A stretch of DNA of 64,000 bases from Fragum whitleyi (lineage: Eukaryota; Mollusca; Bivalvia; Cardiida; Cardiidae), in assembly GCA_948146395.1 (NCBI GenBank), contig OX411545.1, forward strand, positions 24,383,526 through 24,447,525. Direction: 5' to 3'. Below the pieces are notes generated by a model, which saw nothing but the letters and a program-made list of their open reading frames with translations, ran no database searches and had not been told where the DNA came from. Below are positions 45,336 through 55,857 of the stretch, in pieces (positions within the stretch are counted from its first letter, which is position 1; every line of letters starts with the position of its first letter). The position numbers were made by a program, and so were the translations under genes.

Positions 45336-46107
45336 TTATACTAAAATCATTTCCAATTTATATTGTACACAAAGTTCAGCAACATTCGGGACGTACCGAA
45401 ATACCGGTGTATAGGTGAGATATGTTCATGAAATGACGGTTACAGTATGATCATGATTTATGGGATATGGGCTATAAAGATGCTGGGCTAAATCAATTCA
45501 CTTGTAACCTCTTCGCCTTAATGTTTGTTTCATTACATAGCGGCTGAAAGCGCCTGTCTGTGGTCGTGAACATTTCCGAAAAGCAAGACAATCATCTTAG
45601 ACGACTAAGTACACAGAAACTAGACTTCTATTCTCAAAGAAAAGCTTGAATTTGTCATTCCAATATTCGGTAATGCAAATTATCATGACGAGATGATCTA
45701 AATCATCAATAGGCCGAACTTGATGAAGATTTATGACTCAGAACATTTCGGACTCCAATTTGAATACCGCTCCTTTACCGCTCCTGCACGTGGGCGTATT
45801 TCTCGTGACCAAAATCTCATTTCCATTTTTTACGTATACGGCAGATTATGCGTTTCACGAAAAAGCTGCCGTTTGTCGATTATTTTTTAGTAACTCACCT
45901 TTCATAAGACTAAATAAATATAAAAGAAAAAAATATTCAAAGAATATTTACGAAAGAGGGATTTTTTTAACTTAAAACGCAGACTGGGGCTTTAATAAGT
46001 ACGCAGCAAAGTGAAACTTGAACACAGGTGAAGTACAAAAATAAAATCTGGGAAATAGAAAGTGCGACAGCAATGGTTGGTCAGTCTTCACTGCGCTCTC
46101 AATTAGA
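45336..46107. other. No gene recognised
   Basis: AT-rich DNA. A plus-strand 80-codon frame (45733-45975) has no known motif. A second plus-strand frame at 45011-45205 before the palindrome is likewise unassigned. Confidence 0.4.
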
Positions 46108-46565
46108 AATGAACCAGTGCGTGAAATTTCCAACAATTTTATACGTGAGCAACGTTTAGACTCTGACCAGCCTGTGCATCCGCACAGTCTGATCAGGGGC
46201 CTGTTTCATCAAAAGATTTAAGACGTATTTTTGTCTTACCTATGACTTACCACATACTTAGTACATAAATCACGTATCACCAATCTATCAATAGCTATGT
46301 AAAGTGATTGTTGTTGTAACTGTTTCAAAAGTCATCAGTAAGACAAAAATGTGTCCTAAATGTTTTGATGAAACTGCCCCCAGAGTCCTAACTAGGCACT
46401 TGATAGATAGCTAGGAACCCTTAGTCTTAGTTCAATCTCACAGAATGATTTCAGTTCACTCTGTAGATGTTCCTACTGCTAAATGTCTTTCCATCAAGAA
46501 CATTTGAAATTGTTGGAAATGTCACACACAGGCTTAAATGTCACCCACATGCTCATCTTATGATA
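46108..46565 (-). mobile_element. Family C MITE carrying a nested Harbinger-like MITE
   Basis: Left arm CAGTGCGTGAAATTTCCAAC and central hairpin GACTCTGACCAGCC...GCACAGTCTGAT run up to 46194. The family continues after 46382 with AGTCC and ends AATTGTTGGAAATGTCACAC. The break falls exactly at the CTGATCAGAGTC centre of family C. Confidence 0.75.
46198..46379. mobile_element. Nested MITE, GGGCCTGTTTCATC ends, CAG duplication
   Basis: GGGCCTGTTTCATC at the left against GGGGCAGTTTCATC reading in from the right, then AAAGATTTAAGAC/GTCCTAAATGTTTT. CAG lies at both borders and once in the empty site, a 3-bp duplication. A 3-bp duplication plus GGGCCTGTTT-type ends resembles Tourist/PIF-Harbinger MITEs (inference). 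About 182 bp. Confidence 0.75.
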
Positions 46566-46719
46566 GTCGCTGACCACCAAAATACAATAACTTCAGTCTC
46601 GTCAAAGCTATGGAAACTGATGTTTGTTTGACCAAAGTACGATAACCATGAGCATTTAAAGGTACAATGTATATAATATAAACAATTTGAAATATCGTAT
46701 AAATGGCGAGTTAAGTTAT

Positions 46720-47056
46720 TTTTGAATGATCACGATATCTGAATGAGTGAGAGGAGCGAGTTTTGAATGGTTTCCAAGGGTGGTAAAATATAATCGACGA
46801 TTTCGCCTAATCGAAAAAAATTGGCAATAATGTTTTACTTTCTTTTATTAGAATATACGTAAAAATATGTCTTCACAAGTCAGACCCTTAAAAATCAACA
46901 CCAATCATGCAATAATTTGATCGATTTGATCGAATTGTTGATCAATTGTAAACAATTTCGAAACTTTTATGACAATTTCGGGGCGTTTTTGAGAGATTGC
47001 AATGAATGTTTGGAATGAATGATTTGAGCGCTGAGCATGAGATTTTGAATGAGGAG
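46720..47056 (+). mobile_element. Family A MITE, diverged and truncated
   Basis: GAATGAGTGAGAGGAGCGAG, CGATTTCGCCTAATCG...TTGGCAATAATG and ATGTTTGGAATGAATG follow the family A order. Both termini are lost. Confidence 0.6.
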
Positions 47057-47069
47057 GGTAAATAGGATA

Positions 47070-47265
47070 TTATAAAATTCTACGCACTCAGAAGACGACC
47101 AAATAGAATATAAAGGATAAAGGCGATATATGGACTGTGACAAACGACGAATGTCATCCGTCCGTCTTTTTTATATTGTTTTCGGCAAAACATATTGGTA
47201 TATGAATAATGGAGTAAGAGGTTTAGAGTATATCAAAACTACAGCTTAAATAAATTTTTAAAGTA
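47070..47265 (+). mobile_element. Family D MITE, left half
   Basis: TACGCACTCAGAAGACGACC, then ATAAAGGCGATATATGGACT and GACAAACGACGAATGTC, collinear with 23815-23960. It stops just after the first arm of the CTACAGCTT hairpin. Confidence 0.7.
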
Positions 47266-47391
47266 GCCCAACGACTGCCGGCGTTTCGCCAACACACATT
47301 GTACTTTAGAACATATTTCTTGATCTATAAACACGTGTAACGGCTGCTTCCTGACTATGCTGATTTTTCCTACCTATATTCTATATATTCT

Positions 47392-47452
47392 GTTGCTAGG
47401 TAACGGCAAAAAGTCGGGTATTAGATTACAGAAACAGGTTACCGCCTTCCGG
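47392..47452. promoter_or_regulatory. X-box plus ETS-like motif
   Basis: GTTGCTAGGTAAC (47392-47404) fits an RFX X-box with a 1-bp spacer. CTTCCGG (47446-47452) contains an ETS core, and GGTTACC lies between them. The surrounding 47270-47460 is somewhat richer in GC than its neighbours. No start exon was recognised nearby. Function is inference. Confidence 0.3.
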
Positions 47453-47825
47453 GATTGAAAGCGAAAGTAAAAGGGAGATCACTCGAGTAGTTATTGAATC
47501 GATAGGCTATGAAGAGTTATCCATCATTACTTGAAATGTTCGTTTTACTTCCAGGTTCTGTATTCTTAAATTTATTTAGTTAATTAAAACCCCGATATTC
47601 AGTCAAAAAAACAAATAATTGGCAGGCATATAAAAGGACATAGAAATGTGTCGATTTTTTTTTTAATTTTCCCGCATTGACGTATTGTACATGCCTTTTA
47701 CGTCTTCTTTTCTGAAGTTAATCACGATTAAATACAATTTCTGCAATGTTCAAAATTTCAAAACTTGCGCACACAAAGCCAACAAAGCGGTGAAGATAAA
47801 CTTTGTAAATATTTCGACACTCTTC

Positions 47826-48016
47826 TTAAGGCAGTGGATCCGTAATAGTTTTGCAACATCTCAGAAGTAATGAACTTTACCGGCAGTTTTAACCGAGGTT
47901 TCCTAATGATTTTCATTAGGAAACCTCGGTTATCAGTGTGAAGGTACATGAATTCCGAAATGTTGCTATTCATGAAATTTATCATTGATTATGAGACTGT
48001 GGTGGTCAACCTTAAG
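47826..48016. mobile_element. Family G MITE copy
   Basis: TTAAGGCAGTGGATCCGTAA at the left, diverged GACTGTGGTGGTCAACCTTAA at the right. The central hairpin ACCGAGGTTTCCTAATGA...CATTAGGAAACCTCGGT is intact. Confidence 0.75.
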
Positions 48017-48210
48017 AGAGATAATAAGATATGTTAGGAAAAGCCTTCACCGTAAATGTATTAAAGTTAATTATCTTAAATACAACTGGGGTCTGACTGT
48101 TAAAATACACTAAAAAAGGGGAGGCGGTTGCAGAAAACATTTATGAAAATCTTGAACTGCCAATAGAAATTATCTATCCTTTCTTATCAATGTTTTACGT
48201 ATTTACATAA

Positions 48211-48482
48211 ATGTGACCCGTCACGTTAAAAGGGACCATCGGGGTGGTGCGTGAAGTGCCGACCCAAGTCAAACGGCGCGGATTGGGCAGAATGACTAGG
48301 GTCGAATCTTTTCTCACTTTACTAATTTTCTGTATCTAGAATGAATGATCAATCTACCTTCATGATAAAGCATTTTTGAAATGATACCTCTGGTTGACCT
48401 ATGCTGGACTCAATCTCTTTTTCAAATATTAATGTTTACATAGTTCCCAGATGGTCCCTTTTAGCGCGACGGGTCACAAATA
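48211..48482 (+). mobile_element. Family H MITE, complete reference copy
   Basis: GTGACCCGTCACGTTAAAAG at the left and CTTTTAGCGCGACGGGTCAC at the right. AAAT flanks both ends and may be a short target duplication. The interior includes TAGGGTCGAATCTTTTCTCA and TCCCAGATGGTCCC. About 270 bp, non-coding. Confidence 0.8.
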
Positions 48483-48915
48483 TGAAATTCCCGTTTAGGT
48501 CAGCACTGTTTTCAGGATCAAGGAGTACAAGAGACGCGTAAGCAATTATAGTCCTCATTACCAAAATGATGAGTTATCATTAATGTGTTTCAAACTTTGG
48601 CCGCTCGCTGAAGGTTTGTTATCCTAAACGAAGCACAAAACATTCGGTGCACGGGGACTGGTGTGCCAATTGTGGTGCAATAATTTATCTTTCCAGAAGC
48701 GGTACATATACATGCACTTGTAGACGTCCAGGGTGATCGATATCTACAGGGGCTTATCAGTAGTGGCTATTTTATCAAAGAAAATGATCAGTAAACAGTG
48801 ATTGATCTGTTGATTTATTCTGACAGATGATCATTGGAAACATTCCTTTACGCTTTGCCGGAAAAATCAGCTGAACACTTCCTTGAACCAGTACTTGAAA
48901 TTTCCAAACATTGTA

Positions 48916-49183
48916 TACAGCTAGTAGCATTGTGAAATTGACACTCATCTCGATCAAAACAATTCCAAATCGCTCGCTCAGCGCTCCAATCATTAATCCC
49001 AAACACCCACGCACTCTTACCCTAAATTGATCGATTTCATCAAAGGAGGTAGAGGTAATAAAATGGCGCAATTTTGTCTCTCCTTAATTTCACACAAAAC
49101 TCGCTCTTCCCTCTCATTCAATTTTATTCCACATTCATTAAAACATCACACACCTTGTCCATTTCATAGTGTTATTAACTGTG
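48916..49183 (-). mobile_element. Family A MITE, internally deleted
   Basis: TA-CAGCTAGTAGCATTGTGA to CATAGTGTTATTAACTG. It lacks the central hairpin. The 98-codon minus frame crossing its left end is not a gene. Confidence 0.75.
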
Positions 49184-49261
49184 CCAATGGCTCAGCATGA
49201 AACGTTTGTAACTGACTATATATTGAAAGGCTGCTGCAACTATTTAACACGGAACCATTAA

Positions 49262-49460
49262 TTAACGCGCAAAGTAAAGACTATGATTAGCCTTTGTATC
49301 TGCGCAGTCTGATCAAAATCTTTTCAGTATGCTTTTTATACATCTAATGACTCAAAGATTCATAGGACGATCAACGTAGATGCTACACACATCAGAGTTG
49401 ACTAATTACCTCCTGTCGTTGGCTTCTGTAAGTGTTGAACGTATGCGTATTTTTGAAATT
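49262..49460 (-). mobile_element. Family C MITE fragment
   Basis: GCGCAAAGTAAAGACTATGA, CTGCGCAGTCTGATCAAAAT and a diverged TGAAATTATAGAAGG arm. Partial. Confidence 0.5.
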
Positions 49461-49881
49461 ATAGAAGGCAAACATTTAGACTGTATTTTATGACATTAAA
49501 ACATTGGATGAATTTGTCTCTTGTAAAAGCGCGACCAAAGGTGAACAAGTTAATGTTATTTCAACAGTATCTACAAAAGTTTTACTGAGATTTCACCCGT
49601 AAAATAGTCATATCAAGATTTGACATTTGACCTAGGTTTCTGTAAAGTCAAAAAGTCTGATCTGAATCTTCACCGTGTTCTCCGAATCCAGTGATTGACA
49701 AATAGCAAATATAACTGCAGTATAAGTTCTGTCATTGACATTCGATCTTGAACAGTCAACTCGATACTTTAGCAGATGATATTTTTTCTTATCAAGGCAT
49801 AACTACATTTCAGGTAAAACTAGTGTACATGCATTTGATTGAAACGGCCTACAACATTTAGTTTCGATTTAAGTAAGCTTG

Positions 49882-50118
49882 GGCCTGTTTTACTAAACAT
49901 CTTATGTGCAGTTTTTACGTAAGTCAAAAATTTAAATTGCTTCTACAGTAGTTACTGAATATGGAATTTTGCCATGAATCATCTCATTGGAAACGTCTTT
50001 TTAAGACGAATCCAATGAGATATCGCAAGGCAAAATCTAACAATGAAGAAAACACCAGGTAATATTTGTGATTTTGACTTACGGTTATTTTGTCGTAAGA
50101 ATGTATTGTTTTACGACG
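49882..50118 (+). mobile_element. Family B MITE copy
   Basis: GGGCCTGTTTTACTAAACAT at the left and CGTAAGAATGTATTGTTTTACG at the right. The central TCTCATTGGAAACGTCTTTT hairpin has two changes. The right terminus is worn. Confidence 0.7.
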
Positions 50119-50329
50119 GACAGAGACAGACATTGTCACCAATGGGTACAATGAGAGTTGAAACACATGCTTATGTGAGGCAAAAAAGGCTAGGGATTCT
50201 TTGAAATAAATACCTAACTAGGAGATTGGTTTCAGTTGAAACTCAGTTTGATTCGCCCTTCAAAAAATATCGTCTCCTAGACCGTTCTTTTAGGTTTGAA
50301 AAAATAGTCTCCCTTACATAGACGCTAGA

Positions 50330-50472
50330 ACCTACCCTGCGTCCAGGATGTCAAAACGGTGTAAACTGTTTGCGAATTATTCCCCGCTTTGCACGCAATT
50401 GCACGTGCAAAGCGGGGTATTATTTCCAAAAAATTTTGTCACGTATTATCATCCTGAACGCAGGGCTAATGT
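50330..50472. mobile_element. Family K palindromic MITE
   Basis: ACCCTGCGTCCAGGATGTCA at the left and ATCATCCTGAACGCAGGGC at the right. The central hairpin is CCCCGCTTTGCACGCAA/TTGCACGTGCAAAGCGGGG. TA at both borders could be its duplication. Two overlapping open frames (77 and 67 codons) come from it. Confidence 0.75.
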
Positions 50473-51035
50473 TTCACGGTCGAGAATGTTTGTGTGCGAA
50501 GGAAGTATCAGCAAAAACGAGAAAGCAAGCATACCAGGCATTTACAGAAGCAAACATCTATCACTATCAATAGATATGTAGAAGATTCATGAATGTGCTG
50601 TACATGTGGGAGAAGAATCGTAAAAATGCTACCTAAACATCGTAAATTCGGCCGGAATGAGTCGTTGTTACGGCGTTTTGACAGCCAATATACGGCGGAG
50701 ATATCACAGCGTGCAATCTGTACAGACTGGACTATCTTTTATAACAGACATAAGAAAAAGTGATATTTTCACTGAAGGCCAATGGTTGCGTAAAATAAAA
50801 CGAGAGATGATAAAAATAGGTTATAATAACAGAAGCCAAAGAGAAAAAAGTACTTCTAGAACGCGAAAAAGCTTGATATATGCTGAAGTTACGAAACTTT
50901 CGAACATTCTCCTTTTAAACGTTTAACCAACGCACTCTTGCAGTATTTGTAATGAATCTGAACATGACTGTATGCTTAACTTTATATTGCACCCAGGGAT
51001 CTAGATAAGAGGTGGAAAAGTGAGTCTAAATTCTT
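50473..51035. other. No recognised gene; unassigned 89-codon frame
   Basis: A plus-strand frame at 50657-50926 is Arg/Lys/Ser-rich with no known motif. It has no detectable partner exon and is best treated as chance. Confidence 0.35.
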
Positions 51036-51135
51036 TATTTCCCAATGAAATCCTATGTTGTGGTTACTCATTTGAATCGTCTAGGTGGGACGTTTCGAAT
51101 GAGTACCAAAACGATAGGGTTTGGGTATGGACTAT
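51035..51135. mobile_element. Family T hairpin element
   Basis: TTACTCATTTGAATCGTC...GACGTTTCGAATGAGTACC, followed by AAAACGATAGGGTTTGGG, the family T flank. Outer CAATGAAATCCTATG is a partial mirror. Confidence 0.55.
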
Positions 51136-51209
51136 TGGAACATTTTAATTTGAAACCGAAATACCCTCTCTTTCTGAAGCTCTGTGCACCGATTTCGGGA
51201 GTAGATTAA

Positions 51210-51453
51210 TGAGCCTGTGAATAACATTGACTACAAATCCATATGTGCGCAAAGCAAATACTTAGATCATCATGTGCAAGCGCGCAGTCTGATCACAGAC
51301 TTTACTATGCACCCTGGAGATAGTAACTGTCTCAAAAGCTCCTATCAAAAGTTGACGCAGAAGATTTCAAATGCATGCTTGCATACCCAAACGGCTGATA
51401 ATTTTGATTTCATAGACAGATAAAATTGTTGGAAATGTCAAGCTCTGGCTCAT
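51210..51453 (+). mobile_element. Family C MITE copy
   Basis: ATGAGCCTGTGAATAACATT at the left and AATTGTTGGAAATGTCAAGC at the right, then CTCTGGCTCATAT. Middle GCGCGCAGTCTGATCACAGA. A 68-codon frame inside is incidental. Confidence 0.75.
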
Positions 51454-51879
51454 ATGTTATGAAAAAACAACAAACTACACTGTAATATGGAGAATAATAA
51501 CTAAAGTAACACACATCTAGAGGATACATAAAGTAAGAAAAGATATATGTGCAATCCGATTGATTTGATTCAAAATTAGCAATAAAATTCAAGCCTTATT
51601 GTAGGACTAGTTTTCTGGCATAGTGTTACTTATTTAATACATGTATGTTAAAGTATTATTATATTTCATTGAATCAAAATGGAGTTTATTTTGCATAGTG
51701 CAGGCATGTTTTGCTCTTCCACAAGTGAAGTTAGATTCAAAGGCTCAAGGTATTTCATGAAAAAAAAGAATAATTTTGATTGCATAAAGGAATTAGAACT
51801 CATAAAGTTCTTACCAAATTGTATGTGACATTTAAACTCATTTTCATAGTCCAATGAGTTTTAACAAGACAAGATCAAG

Positions 51880-51962
51880 CGTCGTCGTAAGCCAATGGTT
51901 CTATCTCCATTATGTTCGAAAAAAACATAGTGGAGTTACAACCCTTGGCTTTCGTAGATGAG
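51880..51962. repeat. Imperfect foldback around 51920
   Basis: AAGCCAATGG...CCTTGGCTTT outer arms and CTCCATTATGTT/AACATAGTGGAG inner arms with a short A-rich loop. Likely a small MITE or its core. Confidence 0.55.
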
Positions 51963-53620
51963 GATAAAGTCAGGACGATTTTTGGTGAATTTTTTTTCCA
52001 TTTTGAGGAAATTTCTTTTGCAAAGGTTAATTCAACCTACGCAAATTAATGATATTTTGAGAATGACATGTAACTTCTAACCAATCAATGGATCGCTGTT
52101 TCCGCCATTGACTTCCGAAATGGAAAACAGACTCGGATTTTTAAGTGTTTTACCATCCATATTTACATGGTCGTTGGCATAAAACTAAAAAGTAAATCAA
52201 TAGTGCGAGACATAAACGTTAATACTACAGCTAATTATTGAATATTTAAGACACATTAATTCGGGAAAATGACTCGGACCAGTCGGACAGTAAAATCCAG
52301 TCTAAATGAATGTTTTGTACGGTCAATCCATTTTTTGTTTTTATTTAAAAACTTATCCATTTGTAAGAAAAATAGAGTTAAATAAATATAGCTGTCTCTC
52401 TTATTGAAGGTTGATTTTAGACAAAAACAATATTCCCACGATCAACAGGAATTTGATCAGAATTTGAAACTAAGTCATAAATCATTGCAAAGAGCAGACG
52501 TATTATCTATAATGAGAGTATTAAACTGTTTTAGATATGTATTTGCTTGCCAAATCATGCACAAGATTCCAGCGCGCCACCTTAACAGATAAACATTACA
52601 GAATAAGATCTTTCGCCGAGAAATCCAAAGCTGTCAATGATTTCCGATAGAATATGGATTAAAGCAAAACTATTGAAATGGAACCCTCCAATTCCGAGAA
52701 AGATAAGTCAATCTGTTCGTGCAATGAATATTCCCTGCGATCAGAATTGTTTGAAAACGTTTAAAATGATCACCTACTTTGCACATGAGTACATTTCGGA
52801 AATGTTTCGCGCAAAAATGTTTTTACTTTGAACGCATTCCTGGAGGATTTCAGCAGTAACTGGTATTGTTGACGTCAACACGCCCTGTAATTGTGACGAT
52901 TTAAAATCACGTGAGAAATGGCTAATTCAAACACATTATAATTGTGTTATTCTAGTCTTGATTGTTAATATAAATTTTGACACAAATAGACATACGTTCG
53001 ACGGTCGAAAAGGACATAGGTAATCAATTTGCATAATGTTTTACTCAGCTAGGTGTAGAAAAATCTTAAATTTCATAAATTTTGTGCTTTTTTATGAATG
53101 GTTTTAAAGTTGGGTAGCTTGCATTTTATTACCTAAACAAGACGGATTAAAGATTTAAACGGTTGCAAAATGGTTTCCATTTTACCGCGAAGCTGTTCGA
53201 TTGCAACTGTGTTGCAATTCAAACGTGTTCAATTTTTCGCCTAGCATTAACCACCTGACATTTTATTTGCACTTTCATTTCCGCGTTTCTAGTATATTTT
53301 CCAAAGGTTAACGAGGTGCATTTGAACGGGTATCAAACTTTAAGTGAGTGCTGATAAGCAATGTTAGGCTGAGTAATAAGGCGAGAAATAGGTTTTCCAG
53401 GTAGTCTAATTTAACCCCCGTTACTATTGGGAAATGTCAATACAATTGATGTTAAACTAATTTGTGTTTGATTTAATGTTAAACGCTGGCATCCTTATCT
53501 TCTCATTGTCAAGAAACATATTGAATGCTAACAAAGATTACTTGAAATACTGTACACTGTACCATCAATGATTTTATGATAAACCAGAATCATTATAATT
53601 AACTACAATCGGCGTTAATT
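51963..53620. other. No gene or repeat recognised
   Basis: About 1.65 kb of AT-rich DNA. Two plus-strand frames (52404-52592 and 52637-52831) are unrecognised and not in the same frame. A short GTTGACGTCAAC palindrome at 52869-52880 contains TGACGTCA. Confidence 0.4.
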
Positions 53621-53864
53621 GGGGCATGTTTTACTAAACATCTTACGATCATTTTTTGCGTAAGTCAAAAATTAAAGTTGCTTCTACAGAAGTAACTAAA
53701 TATGCAATTCTGCCATGCATCATCTCGTTTAAATCGTCTTTTAAAGACGATTCCAATGAGCTATTGCAAGGCAGAATCGACCTATGAATGAAAACGCCAG
53801 ATACGATTTGTGATTTTGACTTACGATCAATATTTTCGTAAGACGTTTAGTAAAACGGGCCCCT
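53621..53864 (+). mobile_element. Family B MITE copy
   Basis: GGGGCATGTTTTACTAAACA at the left and GTTTAGTAAAACGGGCCCCT at the right, with the central CTCGTTTAAATCGTC...GACGATTCCAATGAG hairpin. Closely similar to the 11146 copy. Confidence 0.8.
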
Positions 53865-53904
53865 GAATTCAACTGTGCTTCTATCTAAGTCTTCAATCTG
53901 CGCT

Positions 53905-54240
53905 ATAGAAATTGACGAATTGAATGATTTTGGAATGATATTGATTGTATGGATTTTTGTGTGGAATGACTTTTGAACGAAATTTTACAAAGGTAATTGG
54001 AGGACATTAACGATAATTGATTACCCCTTTTAAGGAAATCTACTTTTTTTCTGTAAAAAAAGGTTTGTGTCTTTGTGGACGCTTCTGAATCAACACCGTC
54101 TAATAAAATCTTGAAAATGATTTGTTCGATTTGAACAAATCCGTGAAGCATTGTAACCGATTCAGGTACATGATCAAATGGTTTTGGAGCATTTCTGAAC
54201 GGTTTAGGTGAGTGTTGTAATTCCAAAAACTCGATCAAAC
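53905..54240 (+). mobile_element. Family A MITE, diverged
   Basis: AAATTGACGAATTGAATGAT to about GAGCATTTCTGAACGGTTTA. The hairpin has decayed, the left TA-CAGTT is eroded and the right end is missing. The 111-codon minus-strand open frame lies inside it. Confidence 0.6.
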
Positions 54241-54305
54241 GCTAAACACTAAAAAGACTAAACAATTGCACTCCAATCGCTGGAAAAAAAATATAACGAT
54301 ATCAC

Positions 54306-54448
54306 ACACTTTCTTGAATTTGAAGCGTCTTCTTGGTTCGTAAAGACAAAGATATTCGAGAAGAAGCTATCGATTCGATAACCCTTGACTCGTGAAGATG
54401 ACACTTTCTTGAATTTGAAGCGTCTTCTTGGTTTGTAAAGACAAATAT
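54306..54448 (+). repeat. Direct repeat, about 45-bp units 95 bp apart
   Basis: ACACTTTCTTGAATTTGAAG plus CGTCTTCTTGGTT(C/T)GTAAAGACAAA occurs at about 54306 and again at about 54401, with one clear change. The DNA between is unrelated to the unit. Confidence 0.8.
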
Positions 54449-54496
54449 ATTTATTTTTTAAAACGTTAACTGATACTTTATTAAAGCAGGGTTATA

Positions 54497-54600
54497 AGTA
54501 CCGCTTTTTTTGTTCAACTTAATAAAAAATTGGCGATACTGTATTAGCTCCCTTTAACTTCGTTCAAAACTGGCTCAATTTCACAATGTTTCTTACTGTA
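54497..54600 (-). mobile_element. Family A MITE, terminal fragment
   Basis: TTGTTCAACTTAATAAAAAATTGGCG-type hairpin relic, then CTTTAACTTCGTTCAAAACT and TTTCACAATGTTTCTTACTG-TA. Confidence 0.6.
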
Positions 54601-55111
54601 TCCCTGTTTTCAAAATTAACACATATAAAGAACCCCATAAATAGCAAGCGACAAAGGACTCCCCTTTCAAACATAAAAAATGTTATGATGTTAAGATAAT
54701 TGTCTGAAATGGAAAAAGACCGCAGAATTTGAATATGTTTCGTGATTATAAAGATCAACTCAGGTGTACAAGTAAGACTAAACAAACAGAACAGCTCCGA
54801 ACTTGTAACATAAACAATTACTTTAGACAAGTTCTAAGCGTTCACAAGATCTCGTAAATGAAACAAATAACCCGTAATTATCCTCTTCTGAGTAGTTAAT
54901 TTTTGTACCAGAAAATGTAAAAAGCCATTCACCTTTCGAGGCCATGATAAGATTACATGTAAAGATATTTTGAAACGTAAAAACCGATTTCAATTATAAG
55001 ATAGATTTCTTTTTATTTAAATGTACATATTGCTATGAGAGACCACACTCGCCACTGCCCTGCATAGCTTCGTAGGCTTAAATGAAATGTCTGACTGGCG
55101 TCAGGAAATAT

Positions 55112-55190
55112 CTTCTTTGGCTCAGTGGTTAGCGCATTGGAAAAAAAATAAATATTACTTGTCCGCTTGTGTTCGAGGCCGACTCACGTT
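55112..55190 (+). mobile_element. tRNA-like Pol III head
   Basis: A box TGGCTCAGTGG (55118-55128), followed by TTAGCGCATTGG as in real tRNA D-arms, and B box TGTTCGAGGCC (55170-55180) about 50 bp on. The anticodon region is replaced by an A-rich stretch, so this is not a working tRNA. It is a SINE head, or part of the element whose primer binding site follows 48 bp later. Confidence 0.5.
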
Positions 55191-55300
55191 GAATATTATT
55201 CAGCTATGCTTCTGTTGAGGACAGTTCGTTCGTAACATGGGGGCTCGTCCGGGATTGGCGATTTGCGTTTCTACGGAAGGGAACATGGAACCCAATAATT
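55191..55300 (+). mobile_element. LTR-retroelement relic with tRNA-Pro primer binding site
   Basis: TGGGGGCTCGTCCGGGAT (55238-55255) is the exact complement of the 3' end of animal tRNA-Pro including CCA. This is the known primer binding site of several retroviruses and retrotransposons. It is preceded by ...GTAACA, as expected where an LTR ends in CA. The leading TGG pairs with the post-transcriptional CCA, which argues for a primer site rather than a tRNA gene copy. No gag/pol frame follows. Confidence 0.5.
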
Positions 55301-55481
55301 AAAAGTCAGGTTGATAAAAAGGTAGTCAGTTTTTACAGGAATTAAAATAAAGAATGCAAGTAAGTCATTAACGGTTAAGGTTTGAAGAGAACATGTATTT
55401 GTAGACGTAACTGTTGGAGTTAAGTATACATAATTAATTACTTGGTACAGCCCTGTCCTGAGCAAGAGAAAGAAATGTTCT

Positions 55482-55830
55482 CACAGTAAGAAACACAAGT
55501 TGGATTATTTTGGAAAAAAATTGGAATGATGTTGAATAAGTGTGTGGAGCCCGGTTCGAATGAAATTGTAGGGAGGAAATACTATATCACTAATTTCGTC
55601 CAAATTGGACGAAATTATCGATATTTTATTACCCCCCTTTAAAAATCTACCAAAGGGAGATAATACGATATCGCGAATTGCGTCGTATAGAACGAAATAA
55701 GCGATATTCTTTTATCTCCTTTTAACTTCATTAAAAGATCGCTCCTCCCTCTCATTTAATTTCTTTTAAATTTCATTGAAATCATTCTAAAATCATTTAC
55801 CTTGTCCATTTCCCGAAGGTATTAAATATA
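55482..55830. mobile_element. Family A MITE, symmetrical two-left-arm form
   Basis: Both ends carry the left-type arm: GGATTATTTTGG at one side and CCTTGTCCATTTCCCG reading as its mirror at the other. There are two separate internal hairpins, TCGTCCAAATTGGACGA and CGTCGTATAGAACG types. It therefore looks like an inverted duplication of one arm, not a simple copy. Confidence 0.65.
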
Positions 55831-55857
55831 CTTTGTCAAGAATCCTTCTTTGGTTTA

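Noticed and set aside
50348..50926. Frames of 77, 67 and 89 codons as small genes
   Set aside because: The first two lie in a family K palindrome. The third has no recognisable feature.
53903..54238. 111-codon minus-strand frame as a gene
   Set aside because: It lies inside a diverged family A MITE copy.
55112..55190. Functional tRNA gene
   Set aside because: The anticodon region is an A-rich stretch that cannot form the stem. Only the A and B boxes remain.
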